The notes beneath the pieces were generated by a model, which did no database searches, was not told the DNA's origin, and saw nothing but the letters and a program-made list of their open reading frames with translations. This document shows positions 23,894-33,669 of a stretch of 64,000 nt of DNA, in pieces; within the stretch, counting starts at the first letter, position 1, and every line of letters starts with the position of its first letter. The stretch covers positions 1 through 64,000 of the forward strand of contig NZ_FPAZ01000016.1 in the NCBI RefSeq assembly GCF_900116435.1, written 5' to 3'. The stretch comes from Pseudoalteromonas lipolytica. GTDB lineage: Bacteria > Pseudomonadota > Gammaproteobacteria > Enterobacterales > Alteromonadaceae. The position numbers were made by a program, and so were the translations under genes.

Positions 23894-25741
23894 CTACTCA
23901 ACACCTATAAAGCCACCGGTTTGATGAGACCATAAGGCAGCATAAATACCGCCTTGTGCTATTAATTGTTCATGACTGCCTTGTTCAACAACACCGCCTT
24001 CATCCAGCACGATAAGTCTGTCCATTTGCGCAATGGTTGATAAGCGATGGGCAATTGCGATGACCGTTTTACCCGTCATCAAATCATCAAGGCTGGTTTG
24101 TATAGCGGCTTCGACCTCGGAGTCAAGCGCACTGGTTGCTTCGTCTAAAATGAGAATGGGTGCATCTTTAAGTAGTACGCGTGCAATCGCGATTCGCTGG
24201 CGCTGTCCCCCAGATAGTTTGACACCTCGTTCACCCACTTGAGCAGCAAACCCTTTATTGCCTTTGCTGTCTTCTAAATCTTCGATAAACTCAAGCGCTT
24301 TTGCTTGTTTTGCTGCGGCTAACATTTCATCTTCTGTTGCATCAGGTCTACCATATAAGATGTTATCTTTTACAGAGCGATGCAGTAGTGATGTGTCTTG
24401 CGTCACCATTGCGATGTGTTTACGTAAGCTCTCTTGGCTTACCGTAGCAATATTTTGGTTATCAATGGTGATATTTCCGGAATCAACATCGTAAAAGCGA
24501 AGAAGCAAATTAACCAACGTTGATTTACCGGCACCTGAGCGGCCAACTAGGCCAATTTTCTCACCTGCTTTAATGTTTAAATTTAAACCATTAATAACGG
24601 GGCCACGGTGCGTTTCATTTGCTGCTTTACCATAATTAAACTGCACGTTTTCAAAGTTGATTGCACCTTTCGATACCGCAAGCGTTGACGCGTTGGGTTG
24701 ATCGTCAACCTCGATAGGCGTCGATAAAGTCTTCATACCATCGGCAACCGTGCCAATGTTTTCAAATAGGCTGCTAATTTCCCACATGATCCACTGTGCC
24801 ATCCCGTTTAATCGCAATGAAAGACTGACAGCAATAGCGATTGCACCAACAGAAATAGCGCTAATCGACCACAGGTATAAAGATAAGGCAGCAATACTAA
24901 AGACCAGTAAATAATTTAAGGTATTGATCGAAAAGTTAAGGCTCGTCACTAAACGCATTTGCTTATAAACAGGTTGTAAAAACACATCCATGCTGTCTTT
25001 GGCGTATTGCTCTTCTCGCTGAGTATAAGAGAACAATTTGATTGTTGAAATGTTGGTGTAACTATCGACTACGCGGCCTGTCATTTCTGAGCGTGCATCA
25101 GCTTGCGAGCTGGCAACACGCTTTAGCTTAGGAACAAAGTAAAGTTGAATGGCTGCATATAATAGTAACCAAACTAATAGTGGGATCATTAAACGCCAGT
25201 CAGATTCTGCGACTAAAAATACCATCGCGCCAAAATACACCACAATGTACATCAAAACATCGAGCAGCTTCATCACGGCCTCGCGAACTGCAAGAGAGGT
25301 TTGCATTACTTTAGTCGCAATGCGGCCCGCAAACTCATTTTGATAAAAACTGATACTTTGGCGAAGTAAGTAGCGGTGAGCTAACCAACGTATAGACATT
25401 GGGTAGTTACCTAGGAGTGCTTGGTGTAAAACCGCAGAGTGAAAAAACACCACGATAGGCAACACAACAAGCAGTATCACAGCCATTCTGATCAACTCAG
25501 ATTTTTGCTCAACAAATAAAGTCTCTGGTGTGTATTGGCCTAGCCAGTCAACTAACTGACCCATGTAACTAAAAAGAGAAACCTCTAAAATAGCTAATGC
25601 AGCTGCACTTAATGACATAAAGAATAATGACAGCTCCATGCCTCGCGTATAATGGCGGCAAAAAGCAAACAAACTATTGGGCGGCTGAGAAGGCTTTTCT
25701 TTAGGAAATGGATTGGTCATCCGTTCAAATATACGATACAT
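23894..25741 (-). CDS. ABC exporter, fused membrane and ATPase domains
   Basis: Half-transporter that should dimerise. From ATG 25741 it is 615 residues: a six-helix membrane domain (about 40-330) and a nucleotide-binding domain with Walker A GRSGAGKST near 400, signature LSGGQRQRIAIAR near 507, and Walker B ILILDEATSALDSE. The start MYRIFERMTNPFP resembles the MFRFFE...DPFP opening of related exporters I recall; the frame stays open to 25846 without a Shine-Dalgarno, and ATG 25720 is another option. The substrate is unknown (lipid, peptide or drug). Confidence 0.9.
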   Translation of the reverse strand: MYRIFERMTNPFPKEKPSQPPNSLFAFCRHYTRGMELSLFFMSLSAAALAILEVSLFSYMGQLVDWLGQYTPETLFVEQKSELIRMAVILLVVLPIVVFFHSAVLHQALLGNYPMSIRWLAHRYLLRQSISFYQNEFAGRIATKVMQTSLAVREAVMKLLDVLMYIVVYFGAMVFLVAESDWRLMIPLLVWLLLYAAIQLYFVPKLKRVASSQADARSEMTGRVVDSYTNISTIKLFSYTQREEQYAKDSMDVFLQPVYKQMRLVTSLNFSINTLNYLLVFSIAALSLYLWSISAISVGAIAIAVSLSLRLNGMAQWIMWEISSLFENIGTVADGMKTLSTPIEVDDQPNASTLAVSKGAINFENVQFNYGKAANETHRGPVINGLNLNIKAGEKIGLVGRSGAGKSTLVNLLLRFYDVDSGNITIDNQNIATVSQESLRKHIAMVTQDTSLLHRSVKDNILYGRPDATEDEMLAAAKQAKALEFIEDLEDSKGNKGFAAQVGERGVKLSGGQRQRIAIARVLLKDAPILILDEATSALDSEVEAAIQTSLDDLMTGKTVIAIAHRLSTIAQMDRLIVLDEGGVVEQGSHEQLIAQGGIYAALWSHQTGGFIGVE

Positions 25742-25899
25742 AAGCGACGCTTTTATAAAATTAAGTAGTGGTACTATATCATTGAGCTGGCTTTTTAGCA
25801 GAGCATTTACGATAAAAATAACGTTTAAAATACAACATTTATTCATGTATTTACATGTATTTAAATTAATGAAAACATAGCAGGAAAAAGGACGCCATC

Positions 25900-26727
25900 A
25901 TGAAAAAATTACTCTGTGCATTGTCGCTATTAGTGTGTTTGCCTGTCAGTGCGTATCAGCTCGAAACCGTTACGTTTAAAGGTCAAAAAACAGCGATTGA
26001 AAAGCCGCTGACTGTCATTCTACCGCAGGGTTACAATTTGTCTGTACGTTATAACGTGGTGTACGTATTGCACGGCTTTAGCGGAAACCATACCGATTGG
26101 TCAAACCTGACAGAGATAGAAAGATTAGCAGATCACTATAACGTCATTATCGTCAATCCGGATGGTAACTATGGTTCGTGGTATGTTGATTCTGAAGTTG
26201 ATAACGCATCTCAATACGAAACATACATTGCAGATGATGTCGTTAATTTTATTGATAATACATATGCAACGAATGCCAGTAAATCAGGCAGAGCAATAAC
26301 AGGCTTGTCGATGGGAGGCTTTGGTGCATTACATATTGCAATTAATAACCCTGAACGGTTTGCTGCGGTATCGGGTATCTCAGCTGGGGTTGATGTAAGG
26401 CCGTTTTCGGCAGAATTTGACTTAGCAAATGTGCTGGGCAGTTATGCACAAAATAAAGCCCGCTGGGATGATATTGCCATTATAAACAACCTTCATAAAA
26501 TAGCTGGGGGCAATACGGCTTGGAAAAAAGGCGATGACAGTTTAGCGATTATGCTCGATATAGGGGTTGATGACTTTTTTATTGAACAGAATCGTGCATT
26601 ACACCACGCTATGCTCACAATGCGAATCCGCCATGACTATATTGAGCGTGCTGGGAAACATGACTGGCATTATTGGCGTCGAGTGATCCCTTATCAGTTT
26701 TTATTCTTAACATCTCATATGGAGTAA
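25900..26727 (+). CDS. Secreted esterase, alpha/beta hydrolase (esterase D/PF00756 type)
   Basis: 275 residues with signal peptide (1-18, cut after VSA). Nucleophile motif GLSMGG puts the catalytic Ser at about 137; VLHGFSGNHTDW gives the oxyanion-loop region, and the late HDWHYWRRVIP supplies the catalytic His (about 259). The layout matches the S-formylglutathione hydrolase / antigen 85 / ferric enterobactin esterase group, but the signal peptide speaks for an exported carboxylesterase. Four bases separate it from the VanZ-like gene, so the two are likely co-transcribed. Confidence 0.87.
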   Translation: MKKLLCALSLLVCLPVSAYQLETVTFKGQKTAIEKPLTVILPQGYNLSVRYNVVYVLHGFSGNHTDWSNLTEIERLADHYNVIIVNPDGNYGSWYVDSEVDNASQYETYIADDVVNFIDNTYATNASKSGRAITGLSMGGFGALHIAINNPERFAAVSGISAGVDVRPFSAEFDLANVLGSYAQNKARWDDIAIINNLHKIAGGNTAWKKGDDSLAIMLDIGVDDFFIEQNRALHHAMLTMRIRHDYIERAGKHDWHYWRRVIPYQFLFLTSHME

Positions 26728-26731
26728 TAAC

Positions 26732-27127
26732 ATGTTACAACGCGCACTGGTCGTTTTAGCTGCTGCTTTTTTTATTTTTATCGGCTGGGTAATTTACCTC
26801 GCTAATACGGGTCAAAAAGCGGTGTTTTTTGATCTCGTTGCTGCCATTCCTTACGGTGATAAAGTAGGCCATTTTTGTCTGTTCGGGTTACTTACTTTGT
26901 TTATTAATCTTGCCTTTAAATTTAAAACGTTTGTTGTGGCCGGGTATACTATCTATTATGCCGCAGCAATCGTGGCAACGTTCGTGGTGTTAGAGGAGTT
27001 GAGTCAATACTTTGTTGAAACTCGGACGTTAGATTTTATTGATTTAGTCGCTGATTTCATGGGCATTGCTTTTTTTAGTGGTATTTCTGTTTGGTTATCT
27101 AAGCGCTTATACCCGATCAAAAATTAA
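26732..27127 (+). CDS. VanZ-like family membrane protein
   Basis: 131 residues with about four membrane helices. The family pattern is clear: DKVGHFCLFGLLTLF after helix 1 and EELSQYFVETRTLDFIDLVADFMG before helix 4. VanZ gives low-level teicoplanin resistance in enterococci; the role of gammaproteobacterial relatives is unknown. Probably in one transcript with the esterase just upstream. Confidence 0.85.
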   Translation: MLQRALVVLAAAFFIFIGWVIYLANTGQKAVFFDLVAAIPYGDKVGHFCLFGLLTLFINLAFKFKTFVVAGYTIYYAAAIVATFVVLEELSQYFVETRTLDFIDLVADFMGIAFFSGISVWLSKRLYPIKN

Positions 27128-27195
27128 TTTTTAGTGGTTTAGTGACTCGCTTTGTTTCGGCTATACTCAGAATATGGGTTGCTTAGAAGTCGCTT

Positions 27196-28107
27196 ATGAA
27201 TACAAAAACATCTGAATATTTACCTGATATTGTTGAGCTTTTACTAGACGCTGTGTGTGTTGTAGATGTTAAAGGTTGCTTACTTTTTACAAATCCTGCC
27301 TTCGAAACTATTTTTGGTTATTCACCTGGCGAAGCAATTAATAGACAAATGCTCGATTTTGTTTACCCCGAAGACAGAGCAAAAACCATACATGCAATTA
27401 ACCAAATAATGAACAACAATCAGCACCCACGGTTTGAAAATCGCTGGGTAAGAAAAGATGGCCGGATCGTGCATGTTTTGTGGTCTGTGTATTGGTCACA
27501 AGAGAAGCAAGTAAGAGTCGCCATTGCGTTTGACATAACAGAGCAAAAAAAACTCGAACAAAAGCTTATCTATTTAGCAGGGCATGACCCGCTCACTGAC
27601 TTACCAAATCGAAGCTTTTTAATAAACCAACTTGAAGAATCACTGTCAATCGCTAATACGCTTTCGTCGGTGCTTGGGGTGTTGTTTATTGATATAGATG
27701 GATTTAAGCAAGTTAATGATATTCATGGTCATGCAGCAGGTGATAAATTATTAAAAACCATCGCGATGCGAATTCGTCATGTGCTTAAAAAAAATGACAG
27801 TGTAGGTCGCTTAGGGGGTGATGAGTTCGTTGTCATTTTAAACAGTATAAAGAACAAGCAAGACATTCTCATGTTGGTCGACACGTTAAAGAAAGAGATA
27901 GTAAAGCCACTTGAATTTAACGATGCCGAGCTTGCTTACTCCCCTAGTATGGGGGCCGTAATGTTTCCTGAATATTATGGTGATGCAGAGTATTTGATTC
28001 AATGTGCTGATAAAGCCATGTACCGTGCCAAGCATTCGGGGGGGAATCAAGTTGTGTTTTATAACGATGATATAAAGTTACCCAGCGCTCAAAGTATTAA
28101 ACCATAA
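27196..28107 (+). CDS. PAS-GGDEF protein, probable diguanylate cyclase
   Basis: 303 residues: one PAS domain with PAC tail (about 10-120, ending AFDITEQKK), then a GGDEF domain (about 135-290). The active-site GGDEF is intact at 207-211, and the metal-binding D of LFIDIDGFKQVND is present, so cyclic di-GMP synthesis is expected. The inhibitory I-site RxxD, five residues ahead of GGDEF, reads KKND, lacking the Arg, so product inhibition may be weak. No membrane segment is seen, so the PAS domain senses a cytoplasmic cue. It is alone. Confidence 0.9.
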   Translation: MNTKTSEYLPDIVELLLDAVCVVDVKGCLLFTNPAFETIFGYSPGEAINRQMLDFVYPEDRAKTIHAINQIMNNNQHPRFENRWVRKDGRIVHVLWSVYWSQEKQVRVAIAFDITEQKKLEQKLIYLAGHDPLTDLPNRSFLINQLEESLSIANTLSSVLGVLFIDIDGFKQVNDIHGHAAGDKLLKTIAMRIRHVLKKNDSVGRLGGDEFVVILNSIKNKQDILMLVDTLKKEIVKPLEFNDAELAYSPSMGAVMFPEYYGDAEYLIQCADKAMYRAKHSGGNQVVFYNDDIKLPSAQSIKP

Positions 28108-28315
28108 GTAAAAGTTCAACTGCGACTCAGGCCATCAAAATAGGTCTTTAAATAGACACATATTACAAAAAGCAATCGCCTTTATTTAATAGAGGCGCTT
28201 AATACCTATCTGCTGTGTTAAAAGTTTTAACCTAATAATCTGTCTTCTAACTCATTACTATTGCTTGAAGCGAAATATTAGTTAGCCTTGAATGATTCAT
28301 TGAAGGAGTGACACT

Positions 28316-29710
28316 ATGTTAAAGCGAAAAACAATAACAACGAGCAGTGTTTTGTTTGGCTCATCATTACTATTAGCAACGGCTGCACACGCCACAACGC
28401 CTGAAGTTAATAACCAACGAGCGTTGCATGAAATAGCGAGTGCAGTTTCAAAGACCCGTATAGAGCAAGATATTCAAACCTTGGTTGATTTTGGCACGCG
28501 ACATACTTTATCAGAGACTAAATCAAATACTCGTGGTATTGGGGCTGCAAGACGCTGGATAAAAGCGGAGTTTGAAACAATTTCAAAAGCGTGTGGCCAG
28601 TGCCTTGAAATTATTGAGGTCAAAGACACTATTTCTGGCGAAAAACGTATTCCAAACCCTGTTGAAGTGGTAAATATAATTGCCATTCAGCGAGGACAGG
28701 TTGACCCTAATCGGATGGTTATGATGTCGGGTGATATCGATTCTCGTGTCAGTGATGTGATGGACTACACCTCAGATGCACCGGGTGCGAACGATAATGC
28801 CTCAGGTGTAGCGGGTGTGATTGAGTCTGCGCGAGTGTTGTCACAATACACATTTAATGGCTCGATTGTTTATGCCGCACTATCAGGTGAAGAGCAAGGA
28901 TTGTTTGGTGGTAAAATATTAGCGAAATACGCGCAAGATAATAACTGGCGAGTACATGCTGTCTTAAATAACGATATGATCGGTAATTCTACCGGTATTA
29001 ATGGGGTAACAGATAACACCACCGCACGTATTTTCTCTGAAGGCACACGGGTTATTGAAACCAAAGAACAAGCCCATAAGCGTCGGTTTACCGGGGGCGA
29101 AGTCGATTCCGCGAGCCGCAACCTCGCACGTTACATCGATACAATCGCAGACAAATACATAGAAAATCTTGATACCATGTTGGTGTATCGATTAGACAGG
29201 TTTGGGCGTGGAGGGCATCACCGCCCATTCAACGATGTTGGCTTTGCTGCTGTTCGTATAATGGAAACCAACGAAAATTATAATCAACAACATCAAGACT
29301 TGCGCACCGAAGATGGCATTACATATGGTGATACAATTGATCATGTTGATTTTGCATATGCTGCAAAGTTAACGTCATTAAATGCAGTGAGTCTTGCGTC
29401 AATGGCATGGGCGCCAGCACCACCAACGGGAGTCAGTATTTCAGGGGCCGTTAAACCAAGCACCACCTTATCGTGGCACCACAGTGATGATCCTACAATT
29501 ACAGGCTATAAAATTTACTGGCGTTATACCAGTGAACCTCAGTGGCAATTTAGTCGTGATGTTGGCAAAGTGACAACAGCGACGTTAAAAAATGTGGTGA
29601 TTGATAACTACTATTTTGGTGTTGCAGCAGTAAATAAAGACGGTATTGAATCACCCGTTGTTTTTCCGGGTGATGTGGGTGCATTCGAATGGGCGAATAA
29701 TGAGCCCTAA
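28316..29710 (+). CDS. Secreted M28-family zinc peptidase with fibronectin III-like tail
   Basis: 464 residues: signal peptide (1-26), M28 aminopeptidase-type domain (about 40-360) and a fibronectin type III-like domain (about 363-455). Metal-ligand regions are GANDNASG, SGEEQGLFGG and NNDMIGN. The first ligand region, usually G-H-x-D, reads GDIDSR with Asp140 in place of His. I recall this GDIDSR form in other secreted M28 peptidases, so activity is still plausible. AAGGAG precedes the ATG. It is probably exported to feed on proteins or peptides. Confidence 0.87.
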   Translation: MLKRKTITTSSVLFGSSLLLATAAHATTPEVNNQRALHEIASAVSKTRIEQDIQTLVDFGTRHTLSETKSNTRGIGAARRWIKAEFETISKACGQCLEIIEVKDTISGEKRIPNPVEVVNIIAIQRGQVDPNRMVMMSGDIDSRVSDVMDYTSDAPGANDNASGVAGVIESARVLSQYTFNGSIVYAALSGEEQGLFGGKILAKYAQDNNWRVHAVLNNDMIGNSTGINGVTDNTTARIFSEGTRVIETKEQAHKRRFTGGEVDSASRNLARYIDTIADKYIENLDTMLVYRLDRFGRGGHHRPFNDVGFAAVRIMETNENYNQQHQDLRTEDGITYGDTIDHVDFAYAAKLTSLNAVSLASMAWAPAPPTGVSISGAVKPSTTLSWHHSDDPTITGYKIYWRYTSEPQWQFSRDVGKVTTATLKNVVIDNYYFGVAAVNKDGIESPVVFPGDVGAFEWANNEP

Positions 29711-29807
29711 AACCTAATAACACGTCTTTATTATAAAGTGATCGATTTGTCTCATCAGTGAGTTTAAAACTAGTGAGACATTTCAATAGCTTGAAAAAGG
29801 AGCTGAC

Positions 29808-31160
29808 ATGCAATATCTAGAAAATATGCTGCAAACTGTAAAGGATTCTAACCCACACGAACAGGAATTCCATCAAGCCGTTGAAGAAGTGCTTACCTCA
29901 TTAACCCCAATTCTTAAAGAAAATGACGTGTATCAACATAATGCGATTGTTGAGCGTTTAGTTGAGCCTGAAAGACAGATAATGTTTCGCGTGCCTTGGT
30001 TAGACGATAAAGGAAACGTGCAAGTTAATCGGGGATTTAGAATCGAATTTAGCTCTTCTCTTGGTCCTTACAAAGGGGGATTACGGTTTCATCCGAGTGT
30101 TAATTTAAGCGTGGTCAAATTTTTAGGCTTTGAGCAAGTTTTAAAAAATGCGTTAACAGGGCTTCCTTTAGGCGGTGCAAAAGGAGGGGCTGACTTTGAT
30201 CCAAAAGGAAAGAGTGATCATGAAATTATGCGTTTTTGTCACTCTTTTATGACAGAGTTGTACCGACATATTGGTGCACAAACCGATGTGCCTGCAGGTG
30301 ATATTGGTGTTGGGGAGCGAGAAATTGGCTATCTATTTGGTCAGTACAAGCGGATTACAAACCAATATAATGGGGTACTTACAGGTAAGCCCACTCTGTT
30401 AGGGGGCTCTTCATTAAGAGTCGAAGCAACGGGTTATGGTATCGCCTATTTTCTTAGTGCCATGCTTGATGCTAAAAATGATTCACTAAAAGGTAAACGT
30501 TGCTTGGTGTCAGGGGCTGGAAATGTTGCGCTGTATTTAATGGAAAAACTGTCACAATTCGATGCGATTATTTTGACCTGCAGTGACTCAAAAGGCACCT
30601 TATATTGTGAAGATGGCCTTGATGTTGAATTAATAAAACACTTAAAAAAAGAGCAGGGCGCTGCGCTGCGTGATTACTTGAACGAGCACCCACAAGCAGA
30701 GTATATCCCTGTGAGTCAGTATCCAAAAGACGGTCACCAAGTTTGGCACTTTAACGGCGATATCGCATTACCGTGCGCCACACAAAATGAAATAACTAAA
30801 AAAGATGCCCAAGCGCTTGTCGATAATGGCTGTAAAATTGTCTGTGAAGGTGCAAACATGCCAACGACCGCTGAGGCACACGCTATATTTCAAAAGCACG
30901 ATGTATATTTAGGTCCAAGCAAGGCTGCTAATGCTGGTGGGGTTGCAACGAGTCAATTTGAAATGGCGCAAAATGCAAGCTTGCAAACATGGCGGCCACA
31001 GCAGGTTGACGAAAAACTGCAACAAGTAATGAAAAACATTTTTGATAGAGTATCAGCAACGGCAAAGCGTTATTCAAGTGAAGACGACCTGTCGCTCGGT
31101 GCAAACATTGCAGGGTTTGAACGGGTTGCTCAGGCGATGCTTAAGCAAGGCGTTGTTTAA
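29808..31160 (+). CDS. gdhA: Glutamate dehydrogenase, NADP-specific
   Basis: Aminates 2-oxoglutarate to glutamate with NADPH. At 450 residues it fits the hexameric small type (E. coli 447). Motifs: YKGGLRFHPSVNLSVVKFLGFEQ, the catalytic-Lys region PLGGAKGGADFDP (about 121-133), DVPAGDIGVGEREIGY and KIVCEGANMPTT. Strong AAAGGAG precedes the ATG. The gene is alone, with no clear terminator after it. Confidence 0.97.
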   Translation: MQYLENMLQTVKDSNPHEQEFHQAVEEVLTSLTPILKENDVYQHNAIVERLVEPERQIMFRVPWLDDKGNVQVNRGFRIEFSSSLGPYKGGLRFHPSVNLSVVKFLGFEQVLKNALTGLPLGGAKGGADFDPKGKSDHEIMRFCHSFMTELYRHIGAQTDVPAGDIGVGEREIGYLFGQYKRITNQYNGVLTGKPTLLGGSSLRVEATGYGIAYFLSAMLDAKNDSLKGKRCLVSGAGNVALYLMEKLSQFDAIILTCSDSKGTLYCEDGLDVELIKHLKKEQGAALRDYLNEHPQAEYIPVSQYPKDGHQVWHFNGDIALPCATQNEITKKDAQALVDNGCKIVCEGANMPTTAEAHAIFQKHDVYLGPSKAANAGGVATSQFEMAQNASLQTWRPQQVDEKLQQVMKNIFDRVSATAKRYSSEDDLSLGANIAGFERVAQAMLKQGVV

Positions 31161-31266
31161 CTCACAGAACAGCTTATTAATGTTAAGAATGCGCTGCTGA
31201 TGAAAATAGCTAGCCACTTTTTTGCAATTAGACTATGTTTAACATGCTTATTAAAGGAGTTAACTT

Positions 31267-31620
31267 ATGTCTTATGCCGACGGTTTTGTAGCTGCTGTAC
31301 CCACAGTAAATAAAGAAAAATACCTTGCCCATGCTGAATTTGCAGCCGAAATATTCAAAGAATACGGTGCGTTAAAGGTGGTCGAAACCTGGGGGAGTGA
31401 TGTACCCGAGGGTGAAGTCACTTCATTTCCCATGGCTGTAAAAGCGGATGAAAATGAAACGGTGGTGTTTTCATGGGTCATCTGGCCTTCAAAAGCTGTT
31501 CGCGATAGCGGCTGGCAGAAACTAATGGAGGATTCACGTATGAGCCCTGAAAACAACCCTATGCCATTTGATGGTAAGCGTTTGATTTATGGTGGTTTCG
31601 ATATTATATTAGACAAATAA
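31267..31620 (+). CDS. DUF1428 family protein (YbaA-like)
   Basis: 117 residues, soluble. MSYADGFVAAVPTVNKEKYL, the V-E-T-W-G-D-D/DVPEG pattern and the ending MPFDGKRLIYGGFD are typical of DUF1428, a ferredoxin-like dimeric fold whose members include E. coli YbaA. Function unknown. AAAGGAG lies just before the ATG. It stands about 100 bases after gdhA and may have its own promoter. Confidence 0.9.
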   Translation: MSYADGFVAAVPTVNKEKYLAHAEFAAEIFKEYGALKVVETWGSDVPEGEVTSFPMAVKADENETVVFSWVIWPSKAVRDSGWQKLMEDSRMSPENNPMPFDGKRLIYGGFDIILDK

Positions 31621-31680
31621 GAAGCGTGTATGTGGGCGTGTTTAAGCCCATTGAGTTTTTCTGTCTGATTGCCTATTTAT

Positions 31681-31707
31681 GTAAAGCTCAGCCTTGCTGA
31701 GCTTTAC
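31681..31707. terminator. Probable terminator between DUF1428 and acyl-CoA ligase genes
   Basis: Perfect 12-pair stem GTAAAGCTCAGC/GCTGAGCTTTAC with loop CTT, between converging genes. The U-runs are short, so efficiency is uncertain. Confidence 0.6.
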
Positions 31708-31717
31708 TGTTTCTACA

Positions 31718-33433
31718 CTACGAAAATGCCTTTTCGTTGAGTAGTTCTTGCATCTGTTCACGCATTTTGAATTTTTGCAATTTGCCTGTAACTGTCATCG
31801 GGTATTCGTCGACAAAGCGAATGTGCTTTGGCACTTTAAAATAAGCCAGCTTGTCTTTTAAAAAATCACGAATGGCATCTTCATCAAGTACGGCATCCTC
31901 TTTTGGTTGGATCCACGCACACACTTCTTCACCATATTTTTCATCACTGATGCCAAAAATCGCTGCATCCTGAATACCTGGGTAGGTGTATAGTACTTCC
32001 TCTATTTCACGAGGGTAAATGTTTTCGCCGCCGCGAATGATCATATCTTTAATACGACCAACAATCGCTACAAAACCGTGTTCGTCCATCACACCTAAAT
32101 CGCCAGAATGTAACCAGCCGTGTTCATCGATAGTGGCATTGGTTTTTTCTTCATCGTTCCAGTAACAACGCATAATACCCGCACCTCGGCTACATACTTC
32201 ACCGGGCACACCAATTTTTTGGATATCGCCAAGTTCATCAATAATTTTCACCTCGGTATGGGCAAGTGCTCGTCCTACTGTTGTCACTTGTTTTTCCAGT
32301 GGTGAATCTGTTTCGGTTACATTGTTAATCGGGCTGCATTCAGTTTGTCCATAACCAATAACCACCTCTTTCATGTGCATTAAGGTCTGTACTTTGCGCA
32401 TGACTTCCTCTGGGCATGTGGAGCCAGCCATAACACCTGTACGCAGGCTTGATAAGTCATAATCAGCAAAGTTTTTTAGTTCAAGTTCGGCAATAAACAT
32501 AGTGGGTACGCCATGAAGTGCTGTACAGTGTTCTTTTTCAACAACATCTAACGTTGTTTTCGGATCAAAGGAATCACCCGGAAAAACGGCAGTAGCCCCT
32601 TTACTAATACACACTAAATTGCCCAGTACCATGCCAAAACAATGATATAACGGAACTGGAATGCATAATTTATCAAGATGGGTTAGTTTCATGGCTTGTG
32701 CCATTAAGAAACCATTATTGAGAATGTTTTTATGCGATAACGTTGCGCCTTTAGGGTTTCCTGTCGTACCCGAGGTAAATTGAATATTGATATCTTGATC
32801 AGCTTTTAATGTTGCACTAATCGCATCAAGCTCAAGTTTATGTGCATCGGTCGCACGTTGCATTATGTCGCTAAAACAATACATTCCCGCTGTAGGACGT
32901 TCGCCAATGCGAATGATATTTTTCAAATGGGGAAGTGCTTTAAGATCTAAATTGCCTGCATTTGCATTTTTTAGTTCAGGTGCAAGTTCATTTAGCATGT
33001 CGATATAATTACTCGATTTAAACTCATCAGCGGTGATGAGTGTTGAGCATTCGACACTGTTTAATGCGTATTTTAGCTCGCTTGGGCGGTAGGCAGGGTT
33101 AATACACACCATAATGGCACCTATTTTCGCCGTGGCAAATTGTGTTAAACACCATTCAATGTTATTGGGTGACCAAATACCCACACGATCACCGGGTTTA
33201 ACGCCAATTGACAGCAAGCCCATCGCAAGTTGGTTAATCTGTTGCTGGTATTCTTTATACGTAAGGCGGATATTTTGATGATTAACAACAATCGCGGGGT
33301 GTTCTGGGTAATTGTCGACAATGCCATCTAGGTACTGACCAATGGTTTGCTCTATGAGAGGAATGTCAGTGCGACCTTTAAAATAGCTTTGTATTAATGG
33401 GAGACTGTTATTATGTATGTTCTTTGCTTGCAT
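31718..33433 (-). CDS. Acyl-CoA ligase, AMP-binding (ACSF2-like)
   Basis: 571 residues of the ANL superfamily: activates a fatty or other carboxylic acid with ATP and joins it to CoA. P-loop TSGTTGNPKGATLSHKN is near residue 222, the hinge region has GRIKDMIIRGGENIYPREIEE, and the late Lys lies in VTGKLQKFKMRE. The combination resembles medium/long-chain ligases near human ACSF2; chain length cannot be told. An imperfect palindrome 60-75 bases upstream may be its operator. It is alone between terminators. Confidence 0.9.
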   Translation of the reverse strand: MQAKNIHNNSLPLIQSYFKGRTDIPLIEQTIGQYLDGIVDNYPEHPAIVVNHQNIRLTYKEYQQQINQLAMGLLSIGVKPGDRVGIWSPNNIEWCLTQFATAKIGAIMVCINPAYRPSELKYALNSVECSTLITADEFKSSNYIDMLNELAPELKNANAGNLDLKALPHLKNIIRIGERPTAGMYCFSDIMQRATDAHKLELDAISATLKADQDINIQFTSGTTGNPKGATLSHKNILNNGFLMAQAMKLTHLDKLCIPVPLYHCFGMVLGNLVCISKGATAVFPGDSFDPKTTLDVVEKEHCTALHGVPTMFIAELELKNFADYDLSSLRTGVMAGSTCPEEVMRKVQTLMHMKEVVIGYGQTECSPINNVTETDSPLEKQVTTVGRALAHTEVKIIDELGDIQKIGVPGEVCSRGAGIMRCYWNDEEKTNATIDEHGWLHSGDLGVMDEHGFVAIVGRIKDMIIRGGENIYPREIEEVLYTYPGIQDAAIFGISDEKYGEEVCAWIQPKEDAVLDEDAIRDFLKDKLAYFKVPKHIRFVDEYPMTVTGKLQKFKMREQMQELLNEKAFS

Positions 33434-33491
33434 TGTTTTCTCCGTGTCCTATTAAAATGTTGTCATGGACTTGATGCGAAAATAACAAAAA

Positions 33492-33510
33492 TGAATACAC
33501 TGCGTGTTCA
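33492..33510. promoter_or_regulatory. Imperfect palindrome upstream of the acyl-CoA ligase gene
   Basis: TGAATACACTGCGTGTTCA is 7 of 9 symmetrical about its central T, with AAA/TTT just outside. It lies 59-77 bases before the ligase start codon. The size fits a TetR- or GntR-type operator; it does not match the PsrA or FadR consensus I remember. Confidence 0.35.
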
Positions 33511-33628
33511 TTTAGTGTCAGTTTACAGTTTTAACTAAGCATAGATTGTCGACAAATAAAAGTCTTATAAGACTAATGTACAGTGATTGCAGCTAAATTA
33601 AGAGAAAAGAATGGTTTTTGGCAGGCAT

Positions 33629-33655
33629 AAAAAAACGTGCCGTAGCACGTTCTTT
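33629..33655 (-). terminator. Terminator of the DUF3010 gene
   Basis: Stem AACGTGC/GCACGTT (33634-33640/33645-33651), loop CGTA; on the minus strand followed by seven U. Confidence 0.75.
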
Positions 33656-33669
33656 TTAAACAAGATAAA

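Noticed and set aside
25742..25846. 35-codon upstream extension of the ABC exporter
   Set aside because: No Shine-Dalgarno at 25846 and the extra residues do not look like exporter sequence; ATG 25741 fits the family better.
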